Shown: piece after piece, positions 21,915-32,939 of the stretch | How positions within the stretch are numbered: the stretch's first letter is position 1 | How the letters are laid out: every line of letters starts with the position of its first letter | NCBI GenBank assembly: GCA_964036295.1 | Contig: OZ038470.1 | Coordinates: 12,405,578 to 12,469,577, forward strand | DNA from: Plumapathes pennacea | Taxonomy: Eukaryota > Cnidaria > Anthozoa > Antipatharia > Myriopathidae | DNA length: 64,000 nt | Reading direction: 5' to 3' | Position numbers and translations under genes: made by a program | Notes under the pieces: model-generated | The model's input: only the letters and a program-made list of their open reading frames with translations | Databases searched by the model: none | What the model was told of the DNA's origin: nothing

Positions 21915-22636
21915 ATGGGACAACCTATATCTCTTGCCATAAAAGACAACGAAGAAAAAAAAAGAAGAAAGAAGTCAAAGAGACACTCCAAACATTGCAG
22001 ACGCTGCTTCATAAAACAGTGGACGCTGTGTCATCAAGACTAGAGCTTGAAGCGAGGGAAAATCAGGATCTGCCCATCGTAGCTGTGGTGGACAAGAATT
22101 CCGAGTTCTCTGTGAATGTCAAAAGTGTTCCCTCGAAAGGTATCGGACAAAAGATTGATAACCTATTCTCTGGCAAGTTTTATGATGGCTTGAAGAAACT
22201 GGTGACATTGGCCCTGGAGGAATTTCTTGGTAATATGTCTGCTGGTGAACAGGAGATGAGTATATTCACGGTGGTGTTCTCCAACAACAGCTTGCTTCGC
22301 GTGGACTACATGATGTACAAGTACCAGTTCGAGTCCCATGGAGTGAAGGACAAATACGAGAATGGTTTCTGCTACTTTGCCCAAATTGGTGTGCTGGACA
22401 TGGAGAAAGTGAACCGTCAGGTCATGCTGTACGAACTGACCAAGTCTGTGGGATCACAGAACATAAAAGAGGTCACTGAGCATCTGAAGGAAATCGCCGA
22501 GTTCGCTAACAAGCTGTACGAAGTGTTGCGCATCCCGAGGAAACAGAACGTCGGCGTTGGGCAGTTTACACATAAGAAGCAAGGTGATGATGATGACGGC
22601 AAGGAACCTTTTGGAAGAGACAATTTCAAGAAATAA
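21915..22636 (+). pseudogene. MGQ family copy 2 (start codon out of frame)
   Basis: The usual start (ATG at 21915, MGQPISLAIKDNEE) runs into an A/G-rich stretch about 2 nt longer than in copy 5. This puts the ATG out of frame with the conserved body. The body itself is open from KEVKETLQTLQTLLHK to a stop at 22636, and an upstream ATG at 21803 is in frame with it but would replace the myristoylation start by an unrelated leader. The C-terminus differs too, ending EPFGRDNFKK. It may be a pseudogene, or a form lacking lipid attachment. A sequencing or assembly slip in the A-run is possible. Confidence 0.7.
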
Positions 22637-22795
22637 GCTGCAATTTTGCCGTGACTTAATGTTTCTTTTCTTCTTTTTTAATGCCACTGAAATAATTGGA
22701 TAGTGAAATATAGGACATTGTATTTGCATGACTATTGTAGGTAAGGCGACCGAGCACTTAGTCTTCTTGTGGCTATTTCAGTGTATCTTCTTTGT

Positions 22796-23459
22796 CAGGG
22801 GCGTAGCTACCATATACGCACGTACGCACGAGCGTACAGCTGAAATCTAAGACTTTTTTTTTAATGTGACAAAAATATAATTTTCTATTGCCTGAAGACG
22901 TTTTTATCATTAAACTGGCTGATTTGAATTGATTTCATATGTTTGTTCGTATTATAGTGTACGTTACGCGAAAAAACGCGACACGTATTCCTCCCTCAGT
23001 GTCAGCCCCACCAGACGTTAGTTAACCTTTAACTGTGAAGGAGAGGCTACCCCGCCGTACGGCTTCAGAACTGAACAAAATTGCCTTCAACTGAGAGAAG
23101 GAATTAGTGAATATGTAATGGTGTGAAGTCAGAGTGAAGTCCAAGAGGTCTGAGGGTCCGAAGAAACTGCTTCAGAGAACGGCTTCAAAATTTCTATGAG
23201 GTGAAAGAGCGTAAATTACTACTCGTATTAAAACGTGACACCGACCGCTAACATCACTGTAAATTTGTAATAGATCGTTTTACTGAAGTAATTATTTATT
23301 GAAATATCCCACGGAAAATGCAGGAAATGGCATTTCCGAGAGCCAAAATTTGAAAATTTTCTGGGGGAGCATGCCCCCAGACCCCTAGCGAGGAGCGCCT
23401 CCGCCGCTCAAAATAGTCCCTTCGTGCGTACAGTTACAAAATCGCTAGCTACGCCCCTG
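22796..23459. mobile_element. hAT-like non-autonomous element, full length (664 bp)
   Basis: Begins CAGGGGCGTAGCTACC and ends GCTAGCTACGCCCCTG (inverted). It is flanked by TTTGT on both sides, while copy 1 has the empty site 'cttctttgtaagcattcc' near 19290. There is no transposase frame. The CAGGGGCG terminus is common among hAT elements; a 5-bp duplication fits some hAT subgroups, but the class is inferred. Confidence 0.88.
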
Positions 23460-24039
23460 TTTGTAAGCATTCCTGCTTGATAGTCTTTGTGGAACATTTG
23501 CTGCTTGTTGAGCAACTGTTGTCAGCCAGTGTTACCAAACCTTGTTACAGAACAAAGTCGCTTGTAATTTTCATATTGTATATTCTGTAGTTGATTGAAA
23601 CCACTAGAATGCGTACTTTTGTTTCCATCGACAACGAATATGTTCCGTATTAAAGCTTTGTTTGCATAGACAAAACAGAAAATGTACAAATTTAGAGGAA
23701 AAACTTTACATTAAAAGTGCCCTATCAGCCAATTCAATATATTTGTTCACGTTTAGAAACGTGTAAAAATCGAAGCCCAACGCGAAATAAACGTAGCTGT
23801 GTAAATCAATAACAAATTACGGTAGGTAAGTAACACTTTTAAGCAAAAAGAAACTAATACCCTTGGTCTCAAACGAAGGGAAATGGATTGCTAATTCATA
23901 TTTCGAAATTCTGGGGGCCTAAAAGGGGAGGATCAATAATTTCGGCGCACAAAGAAATGTGGTTGTTAGGGCCCCTTCAACACGACTATCATGCACTCCC
24001 TACCACTGGAATGTAATTAGTTTTAATTTGTTTTGCACC

Positions 24040-24323
24040 ACACGTTCAAAAGGTACAGAAATAGTACCAGAATAAATTAGGCCGAAACCTGAAAACAACT
24101 CTTTGATGGCAAGTGAAAGCACTTAGTTCGTAATTAAGTACCTAATCTCATTAGTACAATAGTGTGTAATAAATCCTTTAGAAAAGGAACGGCTGCAATA
24201 TAAGACCAACGGCAAGTTAATTAGCTATAGAACCCAGGTGACACGATGGACCACTGGAGCGCAAAAGAACACCGCCAAAAGCGGATAAGGTTAAGTAAAC
24301 ACAGCTGTGCATACACAAACAAA
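24040..24323. repeat. ~280-bp array module, copy 1
   Basis: Runs from 'acacgttcaaaaggtacag' to 'gctgtgcatacacaaaca'. It recurs at about 29916-30190 and 36470-36712 and marks the borders of the two large repeats. No gene is visible in it. Confidence 0.85.
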
Positions 24324-25282
24324 AAGAAACTAATACCCTTGGTCTCAAACAAAGGGAAATGGATTGCTAATTCATATTTCGATATTCTGGGGGCCTAAAA
24401 GGGGAGGATCAATAATTTCGGCGCACAAAGGAATGTGGTTGTTAGGGCCCCTTCAACACAATTAACATGCACCCCCTACCACTGGAATGTAATTAGTTTT
24501 AATTTGTTTTGCAATTTGTGTCGCTATGCGGATTATCCCCCTTAGACCTTTTTGTGGTTTTGTTTGGCTAAAAATATACAGTTACTTGGACACTGAAATC
24601 TTAGGACATCGGCCAATGACTATCCGTCAAGTAACTGAACCTCTAAACAAACGCCAAAAGATGGAGTTGAAAACTGATGCGACCCGTGCATTTCCTGTAT
24701 TTTTTGTATATAATCAAATGCTCAATGTGACACGTTTTCCCTGTTGTGATCCGTTGAAGTTTGAAAAGCATTTAAGAAGCAAGAAAATAAACAGCATTTC
24801 GTAAATGTCGTAAAGTCCTAGGTGTTAGAGACCGACTGTCAACAGAGTCTAACTACTTGAGTTACTTGGGAACATCGGCAGGGAGTCGAATTTGAGACGA
24901 AGGTATTTCTGGAATTATAGTAATTGCTGATGAATTTTCAATCGTTTCAATAGGAGTAAAGTCTAGTCGCAATTTTGCGACTGCCAGGGAAGTTTTAGTC
25001 GCAAGTGATAGTATTTTGGTCGCATTTCCGACCGTATCGGTCGCTGTTTCGAGCCCTGCAATACTATTATTTTCGTGACCAAAATATTTGAGATTGGAAC
25101 CTGCGGATTGTATTTCCTGTGGTTAGGAACAATTGAGCTGCCGAAGTGTAGAAACGTAATTAATCTTACTCATGTTAATGTGTATAGAAAGAGAGTTTTG
25201 CAAGTTATCCACGACACAGCTGAAGTCCATCAACCGACAACAGGTCGCTTCATCAAAGAGGAAGAAACGTTCGCAGTTTACA

Positions 25283-26017
25283 ATGGGACAAACTATATCT
25301 GATGCCATAAAAACGAGCGAAGGAAAGGGCGACAAAGAAGCCAGAGAGACACTCCAAACATTGCAGACGCTGCTTCGTAACAAAGTGGACGCTGTGTCAT
25401 CAAAACTAGAGCTTGAAGCGATGGAAGATCAGCGACTGCCCATCGTAGCTGTGGTGGACAGGTTTTCCAAGTACTCTGTGAATGTCAAAATTGATTCCTC
25501 GGACGTTGTCGAAAAAATGATTGATAAGATATTCTCTGGCAAGTTTTTGGATGGCTTGAAGAAACTGGTGACATTGGCCGTGGAGGAATTCCTTGGTAAG
25601 GTGTCTGCTGGTGAACAGGAGATGAAAACATTCCAGCTGATGTTCTCCAGCAACAGCTTGCTTCGCGTGGACTACATGATGTACAAGTACCAGTTCGAGT
25701 CCCAAGGACTGAAGGACAAATATGAGAGTGGTTTCTGCTACTTTGCCCAAATTGGTGTGCTGGACTTGGAGAAAGTGAACCGTCAGGTCATGCTGTACGA
25801 ACTGACCAAGTCTGTGGGATCAAAGGACATAGAAGAGGTCACTAAGCGTCTGATGGAAATCGCCGAGTTCGCTAACAAGCTGTACGAAGTGTTGCGGCGC
25901 ATCCCGGAGAAACAGAACGTCGGCGTTGGGCAGTTTACACATAAGAAGCAAGGTGATGATGACGGCAAGGAACCTTCTGGAAGCGGCACTTGGAACAAAG
26001 ACACTGAGCAATACTAA
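25283..26017 (+). CDS. MGQ family copy 3, intact (244 residues)
   Basis: MGQTISDAIKTSEGKGDK fits an N-myristoylation signal (Gly2, Ser6, polar and basic residues after). A Leu-heptad helix (ETLQTLQTLLRNKVDAVSSK) follows. The conserved core is strand-like LPIVAVVDRFSKYSVNV, amphipathic KMIDKIFSGKFLDGLKKL, then AGEQEMKTFQLMFSSNSLLR, DYMMYKYQFES and GFCYFAQIGVLDLEKVN. A helical part ends KLYEVLRRIPEKQNVGVGQF, with an acidic tail (GDDDGKEPSGSG). There are no introns, no signal peptide and no membrane span. The start is the family-conserved ATG; one base is missing before it relative to other copies, so the frame happens to extend upstream to 25172, which I regard as 5' leader. It is almost identical to copy 6 (about three differences). 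The family is unrecognised; I infer a membrane-anchored cytoplasmic protein. Confidence 0.8.
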   Translation: MGQTISDAIKTSEGKGDKEARETLQTLQTLLRNKVDAVSSKLELEAMEDQRLPIVAVVDRFSKYSVNVKIDSSDVVEKMIDKIFSGKFLDGLKKLVTLAVEEFLGKVSAGEQEMKTFQLMFSSNSLLRVDYMMYKYQFESQGLKDKYESGFCYFAQIGVLDLEKVNRQVMLYELTKSVGSKDIEEVTKRLMEIAEFANKLYEVLRRIPEKQNVGVGQFTHKKQGDDDGKEPSGSGTWNKDTEQY

Positions 26018-26169
26018 TGTCGTAGTGACTTAATGTTTCTTTTCTTCTTTTTTATTGCCACTGAAATAATTGGATAGTGAAATATAGGACATTGTATTTG
26101 CATGACTATTGTAGGTAAGGCGACCGAGCACTTAGTCTTCTTGTGGCTATTTCAGTGTATCTTCTTTGT

Positions 26170-26733
26170 CAGGGGCGTAGCTACCATATACGCACGTACG
26201 CACGGGCGTACAGCTGAAATCTAAGACTTTTTTTTTAATGTGACAAAAATATAATTTTCTACGTTTTTATTATTAAACTGGCTGATTTGAATTGATTTCA
26301 TATGTTTGTTCGTATTATAGTGTACGTTACGCGGAAAAACGCGACACGTATTCCTCCCTCAGTGTCAGCCCCACCAGACGTTAGTTAACCTTTAACTGTG
26401 AAGGAGAGGCTACCCCGCCGTACGGCTTCAGAACTGAACAAAATTGCCTTCAACTGAGAGAAGGAATTAGTGAATATGTAATGGTGTGAAGTCAGAGTGA
26501 AGTCCAAGAGGTCTGAGGGTCCGAAGAAACTGCTTCAGAGAACGCCTTCAAAATTTCTGTGAGGTGAAAGAGCGTAAATTACTACACGTATTAAAACGTG
26601 ACACCGACCGCTAACATCACTGTAAATTTGTAATGGATCGTTTTACTGAAGTATTTATTTATTGAAATATCCCACGGAAAATGCAGGAAATGGCATTTCC
26701 GAGAGCCAAAATTTGAAAATTTTCTGGGGGAGC
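26170..26733. mobile_element. hAT-like element, 3'-truncated
   Basis: Same left end as 22796-23459, but broken after 'ttttctgggggagc' and joined to 'attatattaagtaacac'. The identical break occurs in the copies after genes 4 and 6, so the truncation predates those duplications. Confidence 0.88.
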
Positions 26734-27821
26734 AATTATATTAAGTAACACTTTTAAGCAAAAAGAAACTAATACTCTTGGTCTCAAACAAAGGGAAATG
26801 GATTGCTAATTCATATTTCGATATTCTGGGGGCCTAAAAGGGGAGGATCAATAATTTCGGCGCACAAAGGAATGTGGTTGTTAGGGCCCCTTCAACACGA
26901 CTATCATGCACCCCCTACCACTGGAATGTAATTAGTTTTAATTTGTTTTGCAATTTGTGTCGCTATGCGGATTATCCCCCTTAGACCTTTTTGTGGTTTT
27001 GTTTGGCTAAAAATATACAGTTACTTGGACACTGAAATCTTAGGACATCGGCCAATGACTATCCGTCAAGTAACTGAACCTCTAAACAAACGCCAAAAGA
27101 TAGAGTTGAAAACTGATGCGACCCGTGCATTTCCTGTATTTTTTTGTATATAATCAAATGCTGAATGTGACACGTTTTCCCTGTTGTGATCCGTTGAAGT
27201 TTGAAAAGCATTTAAGAAGCAGGAAAATAAAGAGCATTTCGTAAATGTCGTAAAGTCCTAGGTGTTAGAGACCGACTGTGAACAGAGTCTAACTACTGGA
27301 GTTACTTTAGTCTACTCTTCGAAATTTTTCTCTGTACACAATAAATAAAGTTTGATGATATTTCTTACACTCCACTGTCCATCAGCATTGATATTGTTTT
27401 AAAAACGTATGAGCCAACTGTGGCTCTTTTTTTTAATAAGGTATTTCTGGAATTATCGTAATTGCTGATGAATTTTCAATCGTTTCAATAGGAGTAAAGT
27501 CTAGTCGCAATTTTGCGACTGCCAGGGAAGTTTTAGCCGCAAGTGATAGTATTTTGGTCGCATTTGCGACCGTATCGGTCGCAGTTTCGAGCCCTGCAAT
27601 ACTATTATTTTGGTGACCAAAATATTTGAGATTGGAACCTGCGGATTGTATTTCCTGTGGTTAGGAACAATTGAGCTGCCGAAGTGTAGAAACGTAATTA
27701 ATCTTACTCATGTTAATGTGTATAGAAAGAGAGTTTTGCAAGTTATCCACGACACAGCTGAAGTCCATCAACCGACAACAGGTCGCTTCATCAAATAGGA
27801 AGAAACGTTCGAAGTTTCACA

Positions 27822-28550
27822 ATGGGACAACCTATATCTCGTGCCATAAAAGACAACGAAAAAGAAAAAAAGAAAGAAGTCAAAGAGACACTCGAAACAT
27901 TGCAGACGCTGCTTCATAAGACAGTGGACGCTGTGTCATCAAGACTAGAGCTTCAAGCAAAGGAAAATCAGGATCTGCCCATCGTAGCTGTGGTGGACAA
28001 GAATTCCGAGTTCTCTGTGAATGTCAAAAGTGTTCTCCCGAAAGATGTCGAAAAAAAGATTGATAACATATTCTCTGGCAAGTTTTATGATGGCTTGAAG
28101 AAACTGGTGACATTGGCCCTGGAGGAATTTCTTGGTAATGTGTCTGCTGGTGAACAGGAGATGAATATATTCACGGTGGTGTTCTCCAACAACAGCTTGC
28201 TTCGCGTGGACTACATGATGTACAAGTACCAGTTCGAGTCCCATGGAGTGAAGGACAAATACGAGAATGGTTTCTGCTACTTTGCCCAAATTGGTGTGCT
28301 GGACATGGAGAAAGTGAACCGTCAGGTCATGCTCTACGAACTGACCAAGTCTGTGGGATCACAGAACATAAAAGAGGTCACTGAGCATCTGAAGGAAATC
28401 GCCGAGTTCGCTAACAAGCTGTACGAAGTGTTGCGCATCCCGAGGAAACAGAACGTCGGCGTTGGGCAGTTTACACATAAGAAGCAAGGTGATGATGACG
28501 GCAACAAACCTTCTGGAAGCGGCACTTCGAACAAAGACACTGATCAATAA
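27822..28550 (+). CDS. MGQ family copy 4, intact (242 residues)
   Basis: Starts MGQPISRAIKDNEKEKKK. The myristoylation motif is retained and followed by a strongly charged Glu/Lys stretch. The core is as in copy 2 (NSEFSVNVKSVLPKDVEKK; FSGKFYDGLKKLVTLALEEF; NNSLLRVDYMMYKYQFESHG). The C-terminus is VGQFTHKKQGDDDGNKPSGS. It is a single exon with the full upstream block, so it is the cleanest candidate for an expressed 'short' form. Next comes a truncated hAT-like element. Function unrecognised. Confidence 0.82.
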   Translation: MGQPISRAIKDNEKEKKKEVKETLETLQTLLHKTVDAVSSRLELQAKENQDLPIVAVVDKNSEFSVNVKSVLPKDVEKKIDNIFSGKFYDGLKKLVTLALEEFLGNVSAGEQEMNIFTVVFSNNSLLRVDYMMYKYQFESHGVKDKYENGFCYFAQIGVLDMEKVNRQVMLYELTKSVGSQNIKEVTEHLKEIAEFANKLYEVLRIPRKQNVGVGQFTHKKQGDDDGNKPSGSGTSNKDTDQ

Positions 28551-28705
28551 TAATGTCGTAGTGACTTAATGTTTCTTTTCTTCTTTTTTATTGCCACTGA
28601 AATAATTGGATAGTGAAATATAGGACATTGTATTTGCATGACTATTGTAGGTAAGGCTACGGAGCACTTAGTCTTCTTGTGGCTATTTCAGTGTATCTTC
28701 TTTGT

Positions 28706-29269
28706 CAGGGGCATAGCTACCATATACGCACGTACGCACGGGCGTACAGCTGAAATCTAAGACTTTTTTTTTAATGTGACAAAAATATAATTTTCTATTG
28801 CCTGAAGACGTTTTTATCATTAAACTGGCTGATTTGAATTGATTTCATATGTTTGTTCGTATTATAGTGTACGTTACGCGAAAAAACGCGACACGCATTC
28901 CTCCCTCAGTGTCAGCCCCACCAGACGTTAGTTAACCTTTAACTGTGAAGGAGAGGCTACCCCGCCGTACGGCTTCAGAACTGAACAAAATTGCCTTCAA
29001 CTGAGAGAAGGAATTAGTGAATATGTAATGGTGTGAAGTCCAAGAGGTCTGAGGGTCCGAAGAAACTGCTTCAGAGAACGCCTTCAAAATTTCTGTGAGG
29101 TGAAAGAGCGTAAATTACTACACGTATTAAAACGTGACACCGACCGCTAACATCACTGTAAATTTGTAATGGATCGTTTTACTGAAGTATTTATTTATTG
29201 AAATATCCCACGGAAAATGCAGGAAATGGCATTTCCGAGAGCCAAAATTTGAAAATTTTCTGGGGGAGC
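28706..29269. mobile_element. hAT-like element, 3'-truncated
   Basis: Same left terminus and same internal break as the copy at 26170-26733. A single-base change (GGGGCATAG) lies in the terminal repeat. Confidence 0.88.
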
Positions 29270-29640
29270 AATTATATTAAGTAACACTTTTAAGCAAAAA
29301 GAAACTAATACTCTTAGTCTCAAACGAAGGGAAATGGATTGCTAATTCATATTTCGATATTCTGGGGGCCTAAAAGGGGAGGATCAATAATTTCGGCGCA
29401 CAAAGGAATGTGGTTGTTAGGGCCCCTTCAACACGACTAACATGCACCCCCTACCACTGGAATGTAATTAGTTTTAATTTGTTTTGCAATTTGTGTCGCT
29501 ATGCGGATTATCCCCCTTAGACCTTTTTGTGGTTTTGTTTGGCTAAAAAGGTAAAGTCCTAGGTGTTAGAGACCGACTGTCAACAGAGTCTAACTACTGG
29601 AGTTACTTGGGAACATCGGCAGGGAGTCGAATTTGAGACG

Positions 29641-29858
29641 AAGGTATTTCTGGAATTATAGTAATTGCTGATGAATTTTCAATCGTTTCAATAGGAGTAA
29701 AGTCTAGTCGCATTTTTGCGACTGCCAGGGAAGTTTTAGTCGCAAGTGATAGTATTTTGGTCGCATTTGCGACCGTATCGGTCGCAGTTTCGAGCCCTGC
29801 AATACTATTATTTTCGTGACCAAAATATTTGAGATTGGAACCTGCGGATTGTATTTCC
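29641..29858 (+). promoter_or_regulatory. Promoter-only remnant of an MGQ unit
   Basis: Carries the GTCGCA-palindrome block up to 'gaacctgcggattgtatttc', then switches to unrelated sequence ('ctccttgcgctgatggc') instead of a gene. An equivalent remnant with the same switch lies at 36197-36413. Confidence 0.82.
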
Positions 29859-29915
29859 TCCTTGCGCTGATGGCTTGCTCGACGATGTTGTGAAGGGACA
29901 AATCTGGAACAACGA

Positions 29916-30190
29916 CACGTACAAAAGGTACAGAAATAGTACCAGAATAAATTAGGCCGAAACCTGAAAACAACTCTTTGATGGCAAGTGAAAGCACTTA
30001 GTTCGTAATTAAGTACCTAATCTCATTAGTACAATAGTGTGTACTAAATCCTTTAGAAAAGGAACGGCTGCAATATAAGACCAACGGCAAGTTAATTAGC
30101 TATAGAACCCAGGTGACACGATGGACCACTGGAGCGCAAAAGAACACCGCCAAAAGCGGATAAGGTTAAGTAAACACAGCTGTGCATACA
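29916..30190. repeat. ~280-bp array module, copy 2
   Basis: Near-identical to 24040-24323. It is preceded by about 60 bp ('gctcgacgatgttgtgaagg') also present before copy 3 of the module. Confidence 0.85.
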
Positions 30191-30746
30191 CAAACAAAAA
30201 GAAACTAATACCCTTGGTCTCAAACAAAGGGAAATGGATTGCTAATTCATATTTCGATATTCTGGGGGCCTAAAAGGGGAGGATCAATAATTTCGGCGCA
30301 CAAAGGAATGTGGTTGTTAGGGCCCCTTCAACACGACTAACATGCACCCCCTACCACTGGAATGTAATTAGTTTTAATTTGTTTTGCAATTTGTGTCGCT
30401 ATGCGGATTATCCCCCTTAGACCTTTTTGTGGTTTTGTTTGGCTAAAAATATACAGTTACTTGGACACTGAAATCTTAGGACATCGGCCAATGACTATCC
30501 GTCAAGTAACTGAACCTCTAAACAAACGCCAAAAGATAGAGTTGAAAACTGATGCGACCCGTGCATTTCCTGTATTTTTTGTATATAATCAAATGCTCAA
30601 TGTGACACGTTTTCCCTGTTGTGATCCGTTGAAGTTTGAAAAGCATTTAAGAAGCAGGAAAATAAAGAGCATTTCGTAAATGTCGTAAAGTCCTAGGTGT
30701 TAGAGACCGACTGTGAACAGAGTCTAACTACTGGAGTTACTTTAGT

Positions 30747-31559
30747 CTACTCTTCGAAATTTTTCTTAAGTGTAAACTGCCCAACGACGACGTTCTGTTT
30801 CCTCGGGTTGTGCTCCCTGTAGTCAGTATTTTGCTTCTTTTCATCATAATCGGCACCTTCCGTCTTGTCATCATCATCTTGCTCCCTTTCCGGCAGCATG
30901 CGTGGTCCATTTCTCTTTACATGTGTAGTTCGACCTTTCGAGATGCGCAACACTTCGTACAGCTTCTTAGCGAACTCGGCGATTTCCTTCAGATGCTCAG
31001 TGACCTCTTTTATGTTCTGTGATCCCACAGACTTGGTCAGTTCGTACAGCATGATCTGACGGTTCACTTTCTCCATGTCCAGCACACCAATTTGGGCAAA
31101 GTAGCAGAAACCATTCTCGTATTTGTCCTTCACTCCATGGGACTCAAACTGGTACTTGTACATCATGTAGTCCACGCGAAGCAAGCTGTTGTTGGAGAAC
31201 ACCACCGTGAATATACTCATCTCCTGTTCACCAGCAGACATATTATCAAGAAATTCCTCCAGGGCCAATGTCACCAGTTTCTTCAAGCCATCATAAAACT
31301 TGCCAGAGAATAGGTTATCGATCTTTTGTCCGATACCTTTCGAGGGAACACTTGTGACATTCACAGAGAACTCGGAATTCTTGTCCACCACAGCTACGAT
31401 GGGCAGATCCTGATTTTCCCTCGCTTCAAGCTCTAGTCTTGATGACACAGCGTCCACTGTCTTATGAAGCAGCGCCTGCAGTGTTTGGAGTGTCTCTTTG
31501 ACTTCTTTCTTTTTTTTTTCTTCGTTGTCTTTTATGGCACGAGATATAGGTTGTCCCAT
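30747..31559 (-). CDS. MGQ family copy 5, inverted, extended C-terminus (270 residues)
   Basis: The only array copy on the minus strand. It starts MGQPISRAIKDNEEKKKK with a standard core. After the EVLRI stretch it carries an insert (GRTTHVKRNGPRMLPEREQ... DYDEKKQNTDYREH) otherwise found only in the long copy 7, then returns to PRKQNVVVGQFT. The last codons (LKKNFEE, stop) come from spacer sequence, because an inversion breakpoint near 30766 cut off the normal end. The promoter block was inverted together with the gene, so it may still be expressed. Confidence 0.8.
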   Translation of the reverse strand: MGQPISRAIKDNEEKKKKEVKETLQTLQALLHKTVDAVSSRLELEARENQDLPIVAVVDKNSEFSVNVTSVPSKGIGQKIDNLFSGKFYDGLKKLVTLALEEFLDNMSAGEQEMSIFTVVFSNNSLLRVDYMMYKYQFESHGVKDKYENGFCYFAQIGVLDMEKVNRQIMLYELTKSVGSQNIKEVTEHLKEIAEFAKKLYEVLRISKGRTTHVKRNGPRMLPEREQDDDDKTEGADYDEKKQNTDYREHNPRKQNVVVGQFTLKKNFEE

Positions 31560-32056
31560 TGTGAAACTGCGAACGTTTCTTCCTCTTTGATGAAGCGACC
31601 TGTTGTCGGTTGATGGACTTCAGCTGTGTCGTGGATAACTTGCAAAACTCTCTTTCTATACACATTAACATGAGTAAGATTAATTACGTTTCTACACTTC
31701 GGCAGCTCAATTGTTCCTAACCACAGGAAATACAATCCGCAGGTTCCAATCTCAAATATTTTGGTCACCAAAATAATAGTATTGCAGGGCTCGAAACTGC
31801 GACCGATACGGTCGCAAATGCGACCAAAATACTATCACTTGCGACTAAAACTTCCCTGGCAGTCGCAAAATTGCGACTAGACTTTACTCCTATTGAAACG
31901 ATTGAAAATTCATCAGCAATTACTATAATTCCAGAAATACCTTATTAAAAAAAAGAGCCACAGTTGGCTCATACGTTTTTAAAACAATATCAATGCTGAT
32001 GGACAGTGGAGTGTAAGAAATATCATCAAACTTTAACACTTTATTGTGTACAGAGA
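30766..32056. other. In-place inversion of ~1.29 kb containing MGQ copy 5 and its promoter
   Basis: To the left, spacer sequence matches other units up to 'cttcgaaatttttct' and then jumps into the reversed gene body. To the right, the reversed spacer ends at 'ttattgtgtacagagaa' and the forward-strand 3' end of an MGQ gene follows at once. Flipping the segment back restores a normal unit order, so the event was an inversion rather than an inverted insertion. Confidence 0.85.
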
Positions 32057-32130
32057 AGCAAGGTGATGATGACGGCAACGAACCTTTTGGAAGAGACAAT
32101 TTCAACAAATGGACTGCAGTTTTGCCGTGA
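32056..32130 (+). pseudogene. Stranded 3' end of MGQ copy 5
   Basis: Encodes the acidic family tail (KQGDDDGNEPFGRDNFNK and a few more residues, stop TGA at 32128) and is followed by the normal 3' flank. It has no start or core. It is the piece left on the original strand when the rest of copy 5 inverted. Confidence 0.85.
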
Positions 32131-32271
32131 CTTAATGTTTCTTTTCTTCTTTTTTAATGCCACTGAAATAATTGGATGGTGAAATATAGGACATTGTATT
32201 TGCATGACTATTGTAGGTAAGGCGACCGAGCACTTAGTCTTCTTGTGGCTATTTCAGTGTATCTTCTTTGT

Positions 32272-32939
32272 CAGGGGCATAGCTACCATATACGCACGTA
32301 CGCACGGGCGCGGTACAGCTAAAAATCTAAGACTTTTTTTTTAATGTGACAAAAATATAATTTTCTATTGCCTGAAGACGTTTTTATCATTAAACTGGCT
32401 GATTTGAATTGATTTCATATGTTTGTTCGTATTATAGTGTACGTTACGCGAAAAAACGCGACACGCATTCCTCCCTCAGTGTCAGCCCCACCAGACGTTA
32501 GTTAACCTTTAACTGTGAAGGAGAGGCTACCCCGCCGTACGGCTTCAGAACTGAACAAAATTGCCTTCAACTGAGAGAAGGAATTAGTGAATATGTAATG
32601 GTGTGAAGTCAGAGTGAAGTCCAAGAGGTCTGAGGGTCCGAAGAAACTGCTTCAGAGAACCCCTTCAAAATTTCTGTGAGGTGAAAGAGCGTAAATTACT
32701 ACACGTATTAAAACGTGACACCGACCGCTAACATCACTGTAAATTTGTAATAGATCGTTTTACTGAAGTATTTATTTATTGAAATATCCCACGGAAAATG
32801 CAGGAAATGGCATTTCCGAGAGCTAAAATTTGAAAATTTTCTGGGGGAGCATGCCCCCAGACCCCTAGCGAGGAGCGCATCCGCCGCTCAAAATAGTCCC
32901 TTCGTGCGTACAGTTACAAAATCGCTAGCTAGGCCCCTG
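32272..32939. mobile_element. hAT-like non-autonomous element, second full-length copy
   Basis: Both termini are present (CAGGGGCATAGCTACC to GCTAGCTAGGCCCCTG) with TTTGT on each side. Both terminal repeats have point changes, so it is probably immobile. The complete 3' half, unlike neighbouring truncated copies, groups this spacer with that of copy 2. Confidence 0.88.

Noticed and set aside
21706-21942. Conserved upstream frame (EIGTCGLYFLWLGTIELPKC) before each MGQ gene
   Set aside because: Identical only because the array copies are recent. In the diverged copy 7 the same region has indels and stops, so it behaves as untranslated leader.
22310-22340. 'gttcgagtccc' in MGQ genes resembling a tRNA T-loop
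   Set aside because: No acceptor stem, anticodon arm or B-box spacing; it is codons for QFESHG.
29704-29997. Minus-strand frame with SLHNIVEQAIS, reminiscent of a transposase end
   Set aside because: Only about ten residues look similar, with no catalytic residues nearby and no continuation; too short to call.
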